Origin: Bacteroidia bacterium
GTDB lineage: Bacteria; Bacteroidota; Bacteroidia; Bacteroidales; Prolixibacteraceae
Length of the DNA: 64,000 nucleotides
NCBI GenBank assembly: GCA_026391295.1
Contig: JAPLDS010000052.1
Coordinates: 1 to 64,000, forward strand
Reading direction: 5' to 3'
How positions within the stretch are numbered: position 1 is the first letter of the stretch; each line of letters begins with the position of its first letter. The notes below the pieces were generated by a model. That model searched no databases, was not told where the DNA came from, and was given only the letters and a program-made list of their open reading frames with translations. The position numbers and the translations under genes were made by a program. Shown one piece after another: positions 1-10,784 of the stretch.

Positions 1-535
1 TTCAACACATAGGCACATAGTTCAAAATAGATAGCACATTAGAAACTATTGTGTCTACTGTGTTTTTCCTGCTGTGACCTATTGTGTTTCTTTTTCTTTT
101 CACCACATAGGCACATAGTTCACATTAGAAAGCACATTAGAATCTATCGTGTCTAATGTGTTTTTCCTACTGTGTCTATTGTGTTTCTTTTTCTTTTCAA
201 CACATAGGCACATAGTTCAAAATAGATAGCACATTAGAAACTATTGTGTCTACTGTGTTTTTCCTACTGTGCCCTATTGTGTTTCTTTTATTTTTTTCAC
301 CACACTAGGCACATAGTTCACAATAGATAGCACATTAGAAACTATTGTGTCTAATGTGTTTTTCCTACTGTGTCTATTGTGTTTCTTTTTTTCTTTCACC
401 ACACAGGCACATAGTTCACATTAGAAACCCTATTGTGTCTACTGTGTTTTTCCTACTGTGTCCTATTGTGTTTATTTTTTTTCTTTTCACCACATTAGGC
501 ACATAGTTCACAATAGATAGCACATTAGAACAATG
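1..535. repeat. Tandem array of about six degenerate ~97-bp palindromic units (CACA(N)TAG / CTA(N)TGTG type)
   Basis: CA(A/C)CACATAGGCACATAG-like starts at about 3, 101, 198, 298, 398 and 488. Each unit continues with ...GCACATTAGAAACTATTGTGTCTACTGTGTTTTTCCTACTGTGTC(C)TATTGTGTTTC plus a T/C-rich spacer. May extend beyond the left edge of the window. Confidence 0.95.
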
Positions 536-571
536 TTGATGTTGAGTGTCTTTCTCAAAGGTTCTATTTTT

Positions 572-1933
572 TTAGTTTTTATTCAAGTTTAGAATCCGAA
601 CAGCATTATCATGAAGGATAAGCTGCGCAATTTTCAGGGCTTCTTGTTCGGTGAAATAACCATCCCGAACTTTTTCTGTTAACACTTTTGTAACGATCTG
701 TTTGGCAAACAAGAGATGCCCATATACATTTTCTACATTCCGGAAGTCGCCACCGAAAGCCATAATCTTACTGGCTGGCACGGTTTCGAGCCACTCATGT
801 AGATAACGGATGCTATAAGATGGTGAGATAATATAAAGCCAACACATATCGATATATACATTTTTAAATCCTTTGGCGACAGCAGCTAACTCGCCTCCGA
901 AAGGATATCCTCCATGAAACAGAATAAATTTTACGTCTCGGTATTTTAAAAATAGATTGGTGAGGTGCGTTGGATTTGAGTTATCGATATAGTTCCCATC
1001 ACCCGCCTGAAGCCCAGTATGAAATTGAATCGGTGTTTTCGTTTCTCTTGCAAGATCTAAGATCCGATGGACCATATAATCTTGTAATGGTTTTATCTCC
1101 GGCCCATTGTATTTGAGTATTTGTCCTGCAGGTAATGCCATGATTTTACGAAATACCTCTTCGGCTTTCTCCTTGCTGACATCTTCGAAATAGAGGTCTC
1201 GTTCGTAGGCAACTCCAATCTTAATGGCAACATTATTATGCGCTAAAGCTTTGTGGAACGTCACCCCTAAAGCCGTTACAAAATCATCAAGATTACGAAT
1301 AGGGGTGTTTTGCTCTTTGGCTATTCCTTCAATTTTTTTGGCTGAGACGGCAAAGATAAACTCTCCTAAACGTTTTACATGTTTAAATGTTTTGGGATCT
1401 GCTAACATGGTGTCGTCTCCATCAACCAAAAAATAATCGATATTGCACTTTTCATTTAAGACCGTGTTATACCAATTTGTCTGATAGGCTTGCTTTATCT
1501 TCGCAGATAAGGGTTCAACTGTCGTCTCATTTAAATCTTTGATCCCAAATAGCTTATCGGCTGTCAGCAATGCCGCACGACAATAGGCTGTGTTAAATGT
1601 TTGTTCCCAATACGGTTTTAAGATATTCCATTTTTCCATCACGGTCAGTGAGTCGGTCAGCAAGGTGTTGAAGGTTTGTTTGGGCATCCCTGCTGAGCGG
1701 ATATCGTCGTAGGCGTAGTGCTGTAATAACAACATAAAGTCTAATTTGCCAGGTCTTATCCAGCCCGCCTGATCCTCAAGGTGCTCATGGGTATCGACGA
1801 TTTTCATCTTGTCGACATACGATTTTATTCGTTGCTCAAAACCAGTAGCTGGTGCAGCCTTGACTTGCACCTGCGCCTTCAAAGAAATTCCGAAAGCTGT
1901 ATAAAGTGCTATGAATAAGATTGTTTTTTTCAT
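572..1933 (-). CDS. Secreted amidohydrolase-family (amidohydrolase_2-like) metal-dependent hydrolase
   Basis: Signal peptide, IVDTHEHLED metal-binding motif, IQFHTGLQAGDG, FILFHGGYPFGGE, FGGDFRNVENVYG. Confidence 0.8.
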   Translation of the reverse strand: MKKTILFIALYTAFGISLKAQVQVKAAPATGFEQRIKSYVDKMKIVDTHEHLEDQAGWIRPGKLDFMLLLQHYAYDDIRSAGMPKQTFNTLLTDSLTVMEKWNILKPYWEQTFNTAYCRAALLTADKLFGIKDLNETTVEPLSAKIKQAYQTNWYNTVLNEKCNIDYFLVDGDDTMLADPKTFKHVKRLGEFIFAVSAKKIEGIAKEQNTPIRNLDDFVTALGVTFHKALAHNNVAIKIGVAYERDLYFEDVSKEKAEEVFRKIMALPAGQILKYNGPEIKPLQDYMVHRILDLARETKTPIQFHTGLQAGDGNYIDNSNPTHLTNLFLKYRDVKFILFHGGYPFGGELAAVAKGFKNVYIDMCWLYIISPSYSIRYLHEWLETVPASKIMAFGGDFRNVENVYGHLLFAKQIVTKVLTEKVRDGYFTEQEALKIAQLILHDNAVRILNLNKN

Positions 1934-1989
1934 AATAATTCGTTTAAGGCAAGTTTGTTTGGCTCAAAGTATAAAGCTAATAATTTAAA

Positions 1990-2197
1990 ATCCTATGTGT
2001 CCTATTATGCCTATTGTATTTCTTTTTTTCACCACATTAGGCACATAGGCCACATTAGAACCCACATTAGAATCTATTGTGTCTATTGTGTTTTTCCTAT
2101 TGTGTCCTATGTGTTTCTTTTTTTCACCACATTAGGCACATAGGCCACATTAGAACCCACATTAGAATCTATTGTGTCCTATGTGTTTCTTTTTTTA
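1990..2197. repeat. Two further units of the CACA(N)TAG palindromic repeat
   Basis: CACCACATTAGGCACATAGGCCACATTAGAACCCACATTAGAATCTATTGTGTC... occurs twice; same family as 1-535. Confidence 0.93.
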
Positions 2198-3152
2198 TAC
2201 TCAATTTATATACCGTACTTCTAATCTCTGCAAGGTTTCCTATGATCACATCATAATCATATTCATACACGCAGTTTTTCGTAAGCATAGCTTTTTTTGT
2301 TGGTGCAATATAGGATGTGGAAGAGCTTAAAGCCTCCCCGTCAATTTTTCCTGATAGTCCAGCATAAAACTTTTCGCACTTCGCATTGTAAATACCCATA
2401 CCCCAAAGATTATCATCAACAAAGGCCATCCAATGTTCAGAGACTGTTGGATACTTACCCCAGAAGCCACTTGCTAGATTGATAACCGTAGGGTTGTCCA
2501 GTTTATCATTTGTAAAAGGGGCTTTGCCCATATAGGCATAGAGATTTTTTAAAGCTGAAATGGGATAGACCGCAGGTAACTCCTGGTCACAAAGAATACT
2601 ATCGCGATAGATTTGATCCGTTCGGTGGCAGGTAATCTTATTGTGCACCCTTAAGATCGACCCTTCCAAGGTTGTCCATTGCTCCATCTCTGCCTCTGCT
2701 GGACGGTTATCCATATCCCAAAGCATTGGAACACATTTCACATATAGCTGATTTCCATTTTTTTTGTAGTCTAGTATCTGGGCTCGATGACGATTGTAGT
2801 CTCCAACTTGAATGGGGTTCCAAGGCCATGGTGACCAAGCTTTAGACTGTCCCTCAGCTTGCCTGTTTAGTCCATTTCCTGCATAATACGATTGCTGAAT
2901 ATATCTCCCTTCGTCTGAAATATTGACAATATTCCGCGTTGAGCCTGTTAACGAGAGATAGGATATGGCACCACCTCTGGTTAAGTCAAGCTTAAGTGTC
3001 AGAATCCCATTGTCGACAACTGCCACGGTATCTTGCATTTTAAATGCGGATGTCTGGCAATATGCTGTTTGCGAGATACTTGCGACTAAGACTAGACAAA
3101 GTTGAATAATCTTATTTATCGACTGTATATTTATACAATGATCTATTTTCAT
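2169..3152 (-). CDS. Secreted hypothetical protein, beta-sandwich-like; C-terminal tail encoded by repeat DNA
   Basis: ORF with signal-like N-terminus; ATGA overlap with the upstream gene; last residues KKETHRTQ* fall inside the repeat unit. Confidence 0.65.
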   Translation of the reverse strand: MKIDHCINIQSINKIIQLCLVLVASISQTAYCQTSAFKMQDTVAVVDNGILTLKLDLTRGGAISYLSLTGSTRNIVNISDEGRYIQQSYYAGNGLNRQAEGQSKAWSPWPWNPIQVGDYNRHRAQILDYKKNGNQLYVKCVPMLWDMDNRPAEAEMEQWTTLEGSILRVHNKITCHRTDQIYRDSILCDQELPAVYPISALKNLYAYMGKAPFTNDKLDNPTVINLASGFWGKYPTVSEHWMAFVDDNLWGMGIYNAKCEKFYAGLSGKIDGEALSSSTSYIAPTKKAMLTKNCVYEYDYDVIIGNLAEIRSTVYKLSIKKETHRTQ

Positions 3153-5728
3153 TCTTTGGCTGTTTCAACTGATTTATGAAATGCCTGTCTGTGAGGCTCT
3201 CCAGCTTCAGCATAATATGTCACCCCTTCTCGTTTAGCGATCTCGCAGAACTTCGCATAAGTGCCATCGTATTTAGCAAGGGCAGGAGTTCTTTTGCATT
3301 TTAAATATAAGATTGGCAGATAGGTTAATTCAACACGCTTTACCACCTCATCGTTATCCGCAACTTTTATCGCTCGATTAAATAGATCACATGACTGGCG
3401 GATAAATTCATCCGAGAATAGGGGATCTTCAGGAGTGGTGCCTAAGTGAATATGAGTATCCGGAGTTACACGATTTTGTACGAGATCGAAATATTCTCGA
3501 ATCAACTTTCCTGAGCGTCCATAATAGCCAAACATAAAGTCATTGATTACGCTTTCCGTATTGCATTTGGGGTTCCATAATAAGCGGGAGATAAGGTACG
3601 CTTTAAGCTCCGAAAATTCACCACCTCTAGCTTGGTAGGAGGCTTGTTCCATAATTCCAATGGCGTTATTCTCACTTAATGTTTGGATGTTCGGTTGCAG
3701 TACTCTAAAGTTTGGATAGGGCATTACATAATGACTAAAATTAACCACGTAGTCCCAGATGTATAGATGAGGAGCCAAAGCTGACCACTTTTTTAAGTCG
3801 TTGATAAATGATTTGTTCTCAGGACACGATTTAAAATCATGTGCAAAACAACATTCAATACTACAAAGTCGCACGACCACATTGTTGCGAGGATGGATGC
3901 TCGTTGGAGGCGTTCGAGTATATTGATAAGCCAGCGTACCGATAAACTTATCGGGAAACTCCTTCTCAACAGCTTGTGCTACTTGATTCACGAACCAGAT
4001 CATCAAACCAGATTCAGAGCCTTCTCTTTTAACAATCGCCTGACATTTATCACATTGACATGGGTTGTGCCAGTCGTTTTGTGACACATCGTAGATCAAG
4101 TATTCTGGACTTTCGCGCATCCGCTTTTTGATTCGCTCAATGATTATTTTTAGTACATCGGCATTGGTGATACACAATTGTGCCCGCTCAAAGATTCGTT
4201 TTCCATCTATTAGGCTGTAATATTCAGGGTGTTTTTTGTAAAATTCTTCTGGTGGCATAAGCGGATAAAAAGTGTGTACCGCCCAATAATTCTCGGTTCC
4301 ACCAATTTGTGGGTTTGACTTATCAAATCCCAAGGTGCCATTCATCCTATTTCTAGCGGCCCAAGTCGGATTGAAAGCTTCAAAATAAAAATCATTTCGG
4401 ACGCGTATACCTGGCTTTTCTGAATGGTCAATCCAGTCGAATGAAGATTCTGTTCTTTTGGGAATCACACTCACGGTAGGTGTATACCAGCGACAACCCA
4501 ACTCGTTTTCTAAGTAAGCCATTACGCCATACATGGTGCCCCGTGCTTTGCCACCATAGATTAGAATATCCGATCCTGAATTGAAATAACGGAACGATTC
4601 ATCTAGTTCTGCTGGTTTATTCACTCCTGTTTTTTGCTGAACAATCGCGTTAAAGCCAATCACAAATTGCGAGCCCTTGTGAGGGGCATCAAGTTGTTCT
4701 ATTGGAAGTTCTGCGCCACCAATCTCTTTGATCCAATGTTGAAGTTCTTTAGCTGCCCACTGCTCTGATGGCGATGCTTCCCGATCAAGTGCAATGCGAT
4801 AATCGGATTTTCCATTTGCAAACAAGGTATGAATTTGGCGCTTCCCAGCATAGAATGGAATAGCTTGTGTAAGCAGTTCTCCATTTTTTAAGCGCAATTT
4901 TATGGACGCAGAGTAGGCTTGATAATCGTTTGACTTAAGCTCTAAAGCTCTGGTAAATTCAGTTGAAAATTCGGTGCTTTGAACGACTGTTTTTTGACTG
5001 TTTTGAACTTCAATGCTTAGTTTGGCTAAAATTTGTTGCAGCACTGGAGTCATGAATTTAGAGGTTAGCTTAGCTTTCCCATCTTCTCCTGCCGAGATAT
5101 TGAATATATCCCCTTTTTTTAATAATTCAGCTGTTGAGAAGGGCTTGAATCGAACACAGTATCCCCATTGATTCGCTCGCTGTTCGATTTTAAATAAGAT
5201 GGTATTCTTCCCTTTATTTAGTGCTACAGGAATCATATCATCGTCAACAAACATGCCACGGCGAGGCGGATAGTCCCATACTTGCTTCCCATTGACCCAT
5301 AATGAGCCGCCATCATTGGTGCCAAAGCAGAGCAGCATAATTTTTGCTTCTGTCGACTCAACTTCGGTGTAGGCATACGCTACTAGATTCGGATCTCTAG
5401 ATAAAATCTTGTCTAAACGGATGGTCGAATCTGGAGCATTGTAAAGTTTCCACTTTACCGATCCCTTAGGCAGCTTGAGTTGGTCGCCTGACTTCGCATG
5501 CAGATTTCTCTCCCCGCCAGTTTTTAACAAATAGTCGAGGGTGTAATTGTTTAGATGACCCCATGAGTCTGCAACATCAGCTGGCTCTTTTAGGGGTATT
5601 GGCCCACAGATAAGCCACGATTTAATCCATTGATTAGGCAATGCTTGTTGAGGCGTTAACGACTGACCAAAACTCAACGAGTTCAGAAGGATTAGGCATA
5701 AAATAGACAGAATTGCAAATTTTTTCAT
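3149..5728 (-). CDS. Secreted DUF4838 domain-containing protein (alpha-glucuronidase-like N-domain organisation)
   Basis: ASPSEQWAAKELQHWIKEIGG, GSQFVIGFNA, RGTMYGVMAYLENELGCRWYTP, ECCFAHDF, DVSQNDWHNPCQCDKCQ. Confidence 0.8.
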   Translation of the reverse strand: MKKFAILSILCLILLNSLSFGQSLTPQQALPNQWIKSWLICGPIPLKEPADVADSWGHLNNYTLDYLLKTGGERNLHAKSGDQLKLPKGSVKWKLYNAPDSTIRLDKILSRDPNLVAYAYTEVESTEAKIMLLCFGTNDGGSLWVNGKQVWDYPPRRGMFVDDDMIPVALNKGKNTILFKIEQRANQWGYCVRFKPFSTAELLKKGDIFNISAGEDGKAKLTSKFMTPVLQQILAKLSIEVQNSQKTVVQSTEFSTEFTRALELKSNDYQAYSASIKLRLKNGELLTQAIPFYAGKRQIHTLFANGKSDYRIALDREASPSEQWAAKELQHWIKEIGGAELPIEQLDAPHKGSQFVIGFNAIVQQKTGVNKPAELDESFRYFNSGSDILIYGGKARGTMYGVMAYLENELGCRWYTPTVSVIPKRTESSFDWIDHSEKPGIRVRNDFYFEAFNPTWAARNRMNGTLGFDKSNPQIGGTENYWAVHTFYPLMPPEEFYKKHPEYYSLIDGKRIFERAQLCITNADVLKIIIERIKKRMRESPEYLIYDVSQNDWHNPCQCDKCQAIVKREGSESGLMIWFVNQVAQAVEKEFPDKFIGTLAYQYTRTPPTSIHPRNNVVVRLCSIECCFAHDFKSCPENKSFINDLKKWSALAPHLYIWDYVVNFSHYVMPYPNFRVLQPNIQTLSENNAIGIMEQASYQARGGEFSELKAYLISRLLWNPKCNTESVINDFMFGYYGRSGKLIREYFDLVQNRVTPDTHIHLGTTPEDPLFSDEFIRQSCDLFNRAIKVADNDEVVKRVELTYLPILYLKCKRTPALAKYDGTYAKFCEIAKREGVTYYAEAGEPHRQAFHKSVETAKE

Positions 5729-5739
5729 GGTTGTTTTAA

Positions 5740-8233
5740 TTAAGGTTTTTGTTCTTCAATGGCTCGGTGAAAGGATAACCGATGGGGTTCACCTGATTCG
5801 GAATAGTGTGTGATCTTTTCCCGTTCTGTAATCTTGCAAAATTTGGCATAAGTGCCATCGGCCTTCGCTAAGGCAGGTGTCTGTTTGCATTTTAGATAAA
5901 GAATAGGGACTGAGGCCATCTCAACATGGCGTAGGATCTCCGCATTATCGGCAACCAATTCAGCTTGAGCAAAAATCTCAAGGCAGCTGTGAATAAACGC
6001 ATCGGTGAAATGCTTCTCCTCTGTAGATAAGCAGTGTATATGCACATCTTTGGTTACTAAGCCTTGAAGTTGATCGAAATATTTTCGGATAATTTTGCCC
6101 GATCGACCATAATAGCCACTCATAAAATCATTGATGACAGCATCGGCATTGCAGTCGGGATTCCAAAGTAATTTTGAGATTAGATAAGATCTTAACTCTG
6201 CAAATTCGCCTCCTCTACTTTGGTAGGCAGCTTGCTCCATGATGCCAATGGTATGGTTGTCTCGGAAAGTTTGAATGTTCGGTTGTAAGACTGAAAAGTT
6301 AGGGTATGGCATTTGGTAGTGGTTGAAATTTACCACGTAATCCCAAATGTAAAGATGAGGTGCAAGAGATGACCATCCCTCCAGATCGGCCAAGAAGGTT
6401 TTATTCTCTTTGCAAGATTTAAAATCGTGCGAGAAACAACATTCAATGCTGCAGAATCGAACCACAACATTTTCCTTAGGTTTAATGTTTACTGGCGGTT
6501 TACGCGTATACTGATACGATAGTGTTCCAATATATTTTGTCGGAAATTCTTGTTTAACTGCATCGGCTACCTGATTGACAAACCAGATTAGAATACCTGA
6601 TTCACCACCGTATTGGTTCGCTATATGCAGACAATTATCACATTGACACGGGTTATGCCAGTCGTTTTGCGAAACATCATAAATCAAATATTCGGGGCTC
6701 TCTCGCATCCGTTTTTTGATCCGGTCGATCATCACCGCTAAAACTGCGGAGTTTGAAAGACACAGTTGTGCCTGGTCAGCCACACGTTTTCCTTCTATAT
6801 AACTATAGTATTCTGGATGTTTCGCGAATAGTTCTGCAGGAGGCATCAATTGAAAGAATGTGTGCACATTCCAATAACTCTCCACGCCACCAGGCTGAAC
6901 GCGATATCCCATGGCTCCATTGACCTTATTATGAGCAGCCCAAGTTGGATCGAATGCCTCATAGTAAAAATCATTTCTCACCCTTATCCCTGGACCTTCT
7001 GAATGACTCGTTCTCTAAAAAGCTAAGCACGCCATACATCGTTCCACGTTGCTTTCCTCCAGAAATATAGATGCTCTCTCCAATGTTGCAATAACGATAA
7101 GTTTCGTCAGCCTCTTCAGGGAAAGCAAGATTAGCCTGCTTGGCCATTGTCTCGTTGTATCCAATTACGATCTGAGCTCCACGATACATTGGATCGAAAT
7201 TCTGAATGTCAAAGGTGGCTTTTGAGATCTCTTTTAGCCAATGCTGCAATTCTTTGGCTGCCCACTGTTCTGATTCCGAGGCTTGTGGGTCAACAGATAT
7301 CCGGTAGTTTGTTTTGCCATTTGAGAAGAGCGAATACTCCACTCGTTTGCCAACCGTAAAATGTGTCTGCTGTGAGAATTTCTCGCCAGAGCTTAACTCA
7401 TACGCTATTTTGGCGGTGAAGGGTTTAAATGCACCAGCATCTAATTGAAAACTCTTTAGGTAATCAGTAGTTCTTTTCTCCTCCAAGACAGTCTTTTCTC
7501 TGTCGTTAACAACTGTTAGTTTTAGATTATTAATCAGCTGAGATAGGACTAAGTTCGAAAGTGAAGATCCAAGTCTGGTCTCCCCTTTTTCATTTGATGT
7601 GACTGTGAATAGATCTGCTTTTGCGGTTAGCTGACTTGGCTTAAATGGGAGAAATCTGAAGCAGTATCCCCAAGCATTGCCATGTTGTTCAACTTTTAGG
7701 AGGATTTTATTGATCCCTTTTTTGAGTACAATGGGTATTAGATCTTCATCCGGTAGGACGGGGCGTTTTACTTTATAGTCCCAGACCAATAGATTATTGA
7801 CCCATAATCGACATCCGTCATTGGTCCCCATCGCTACGGTCCACACTTTATCCTCATTGGCAATAACCTCTGTGTAGGCATAGGCGCAAAGCGGCGATTC
7901 ACGGGAGAGAATTTTCCGAAGGTCAACGATTGAATCGGGGGTACTATAGCTAGCCCATTTTAGAGTCTGTTTTTTAAGTTTGACTAAGGCGCCATCCTTC
8001 ACCTTTAAATTGGCTTCTCCTCCTAGGCTATTCAGATAGTCATCGGTAAAGCCTTGGATATGGCCCCATGCTTTGACTGGATCATTCCAAAACTTTAAAG
8101 GTATTGGTCCGCATAATAGCCACGATTTCACCCATTGACCAGCAACAACAGGCTGAGGGGCAAGGGGTGTTGCAAATGCAGTCGATTTTATAGCCAAGGC
8201 TAAAAATACGACTGCGAAAAATGATTTTCCCAT
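5740..8233 (-). pseudogene. DUF4838 paralogue split by an internal out-of-frame deletion (ORFs 6971-8266 and 5740-6981)
   Basis: N-part ends ...GVLSFLENE-SFRRSRDKGEK*; the shifted frame across the junction reads HSEGPGIRVRNDFYYEAF, matching HSEKPGIRVRNDFYFEAF of the intact neighbour. 25 intervening residues are missing. Likely start MGKSFFAVVF at 8233. Confidence 0.88.
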
Positions 8234-8316
8234 AGTCAAAAGTTTAAGGTTTAAACTTAGGCACATAAGTAGTTAGTGTCTTATGTGCCTAAGAATTAGA
8301 GGCAATAGTGGTGTTG

Positions 8317-10746
8317 TTAGTTTTTTATGATCCAGATCTCAGCAACTTGTGATCCTCGTTCGCCTTCGCCTTTATCGTCGTCGCCGCACGACCAAGTAAA
8401 GGTGACTTTCCCATCTTGAGTCACTGCTTTTGGAATTGGGAATTCAAACATTGGCTTAGTTCCCATCCGAATATAATCGTGAATCTTCACTCCGTCGGCA
8501 ACAAGTTTCATTTTAGAACGGAAACGACCAGTATAGGCAATGCGCAGGGTGTAGGTTGCATTTGGATCTAAATTATCATACTCCATTTGTAATGGCGTAT
8601 CGTAAAGTGTGTTGATCTGATTCATCCATGCCAGGGGGGTTGTCTGTCCTTCAAAGCCTTTTGCAACAATCTCATGCACCCAGTCGACACCTGATAATCC
8701 TACCCCGAAACTTACGCGAGGAGACTCTAAACTTCCTGGATCCTCGGCCCAAGTTTTCTTTGCTTTTACACGTTTCCATGCCGATAGTGATCCGAAATTA
8801 TCGTAAAAGCCACCTGGACCAGGATCAGTGCGGTGAAGCATTTTTTCAATCGCAGCAATCTTATCATTCTCTGTACTAATTTTTTCAATCCGCTTTAATT
8901 GATCAAGCATCCATAAGGCATCATTCAAGGGGATGTCGATGTTATCGATAAAATTTCCTCGTCCACTCATCGCATGATGTTTTATGATGGTTAGCTGCGA
9001 TCCAAAGCTCCGAAATAAAGAGTCTGCAAGAGCATAACATCTAGCTTTTAATTCTGGTGAGATTTGCTTCTCATTTGCTAAAGTTAAAGTGGCGCGTGCT
9101 TGAGAGATCGCCTCTTTTGAGCCAAGTTTCTTTGACTGTTCTAGGATGTTTCTGGCTTCGCGTTCAAGTGAGGCTTCATAGATAAGTCTTCGTTGCGTGT
9201 AACCATCAAAATAAGCTCTGATCAATCCACTTTGGAAACGAGGACTACTAAGTACGCTTTGAGGCGCAGTTTTTTCCATGGCTTGCCACTGCTGAAGGGT
9301 CAGCTGTACCTGGTCGTTAGATAATAATGGACCTCTTAGGTTTTTCTCTAATGATAGCAGTCCTTGAGCTACACCTTCCGAGTAGTCGTACCCGACGAAG
9401 AATCGTGCATATTCGCGAAGAGTTTCGAGCACAGGGGTAGACGGATTCCAGTCTTGATCGGTCCACACAAATTTATTCACGTCGTCATTGGTCCCTTCAG
9501 AATAGCTAATACTTCCGCTGGCATAGTTTGCATAGAAGTTATGGATATATTTCTCGTCTTCGGGTCTTGGATTGATGCATTCGCGACCTAAAGTCATGGC
9601 ATAGGCAATATCCCAATTTGGAACAGGGAACTGCGAGCTATAACTATGCGTAATATCAGGATATAAGCGTATCGGAATCGAAGGGTCGATTAATTTTTTT
9701 ACTTCAGGAAGCGGAGTTTTAATCCATGGACCATAAACAACGCCGCCAAACCAGTCATATTTCTTGTTCACATGACCATAAAACTTGCTATACCACTCTT
9801 TGCTCGGCTTGAATACTTGTGGCGACACCCAGATCTTCGCGTTTGGATGATATTTCTTTAAGACTACAGCCTCTTTTTGCAACCAGTTAAATAGGATGTC
9901 TGGTTCAAGGTCGCCTGGATCGCCAGCTGGGACGAATAACGCATCTAGTTTAGGCAGGCTACTAAAGACTTTTTCGCGCTCAGCGATCTCAACTTTTAGG
10001 GAGTCTTGATTGGTGTAATCAGACCCCATATTGGGATACCACATCCATACATCTAAACCATAAGACTGGCAAATGCGTGATTGCTCAACAATCATTTTGC
10101 TAGCCGGATATTTCATGTTTACACTTGTGGCATCGTCATCGGTACGAGGAGGCATAATCTCAATACTATTTACTCCAAAGATGGCAAGATCACGAATATA
10201 ACGGTCGTAATTTGCAATTGTCCAGGCATCATATGCATTGGTTTTTGGACGGTAGCCTAGTTGATGTCCACGTATTGGATATACTGGAGTTGAGGAGATA
10301 TTCAGGTTTTCAGGAATTAAGATCTTACCCTCTCTAAGCTCGATCTTACGTAGCAATTTACCTACACCAAATAGGGTGCCTCGCTCATCGTATCCAGCAA
10401 TGACAACGGTATTTTTATCGATCAATGAAATTTTAAATCCATCCTTGCCAGTTGCAGTAAGTTTATGGATCGCTGCTTTATATTTTGCGTCAAGCTTATC
10501 CATCTTCGATTCAACTCCGACTATGATTGTTGGTGTCGCTGGAGTAGCTTTAGAGATTGTTGGAAGCAAGATCTTGCTTCGTGTCTGAATCTCTTCGGTT
10601 AGGACCTGAACAGCCTTTTGAAGTTGCAGATTTTTTTTCTCAGAAAGCAAAACTTTTGCCTTCGAGAAATCCACGTTCTGGGCAATTCCTATCTGCGAAA
10701 TAAATAGGCAGATCAGGAGTAGTTGATAGAAATTTCTGTAGTTCAT
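8317..10746 (-). CDS. Secreted glycoside hydrolase-like protein with alpha-glucuronidase/GH20-type N-terminal domain
   Basis: Signal peptide; GTLFGVGKLLRKIEL, YPIRGHQLGYRPKTNAYDAW, LDALFVPAGDPGD; homologous to ORFs 58791 and 61162. Confidence 0.7.
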   Translation of the reverse strand: MNYRNFYQLLLICLFISQIGIAQNVDFSKAKVLLSEKKNLQLQKAVQVLTEEIQTRSKILLPTISKATPATPTIIVGVESKMDKLDAKYKAAIHKLTATGKDGFKISLIDKNTVVIAGYDERGTLFGVGKLLRKIELREGKILIPENLNISSTPVYPIRGHQLGYRPKTNAYDAWTIANYDRYIRDLAIFGVNSIEIMPPRTDDDATSVNMKYPASKMIVEQSRICQSYGLDVWMWYPNMGSDYTNQDSLKVEIAEREKVFSSLPKLDALFVPAGDPGDLEPDILFNWLQKEAVVLKKYHPNAKIWVSPQVFKPSKEWYSKFYGHVNKKYDWFGGVVYGPWIKTPLPEVKKLIDPSIPIRLYPDITHSYSSQFPVPNWDIAYAMTLGRECINPRPEDEKYIHNFYANYASGSISYSEGTNDDVNKFVWTDQDWNPSTPVLETLREYARFFVGYDYSEGVAQGLLSLEKNLRGPLLSNDQVQLTLQQWQAMEKTAPQSVLSSPRFQSGLIRAYFDGYTQRRLIYEASLEREARNILEQSKKLGSKEAISQARATLTLANEKQISPELKARCYALADSLFRSFGSQLTIIKHHAMSGRGNFIDNIDIPLNDALWMLDQLKRIEKISTENDKIAAIEKMLHRTDPGPGGFYDNFGSLSAWKRVKAKKTWAEDPGSLESPRVSFGVGLSGVDWVHEIVAKGFEGQTTPLAWMNQINTLYDTPLQMEYDNLDPNATYTLRIAYTGRFRSKMKLVADGVKIHDYIRMGTKPMFEFPIPKAVTQDGKVTFTWSCGDDDKGEGERGSQVAEIWIIKN

Positions 10747-10784
10747 TTTAGTTTGTATAAGTTATAGGGATGAGTGTTTTAGTT

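Noticed and set aside
1-535. Possible CRISPR array
   Set aside because: The periodicity is ~97 bp, but the whole unit is repeated and degenerate. There are no invariant 25-40 bp repeats with unique spacers and no cas genes in the window.
1955-2143. 62-aa ORF ending YCVYCVFPIVSYVFLFFTTLGT
   Set aside because: Also a translation of the repeat array at 1990-2197.
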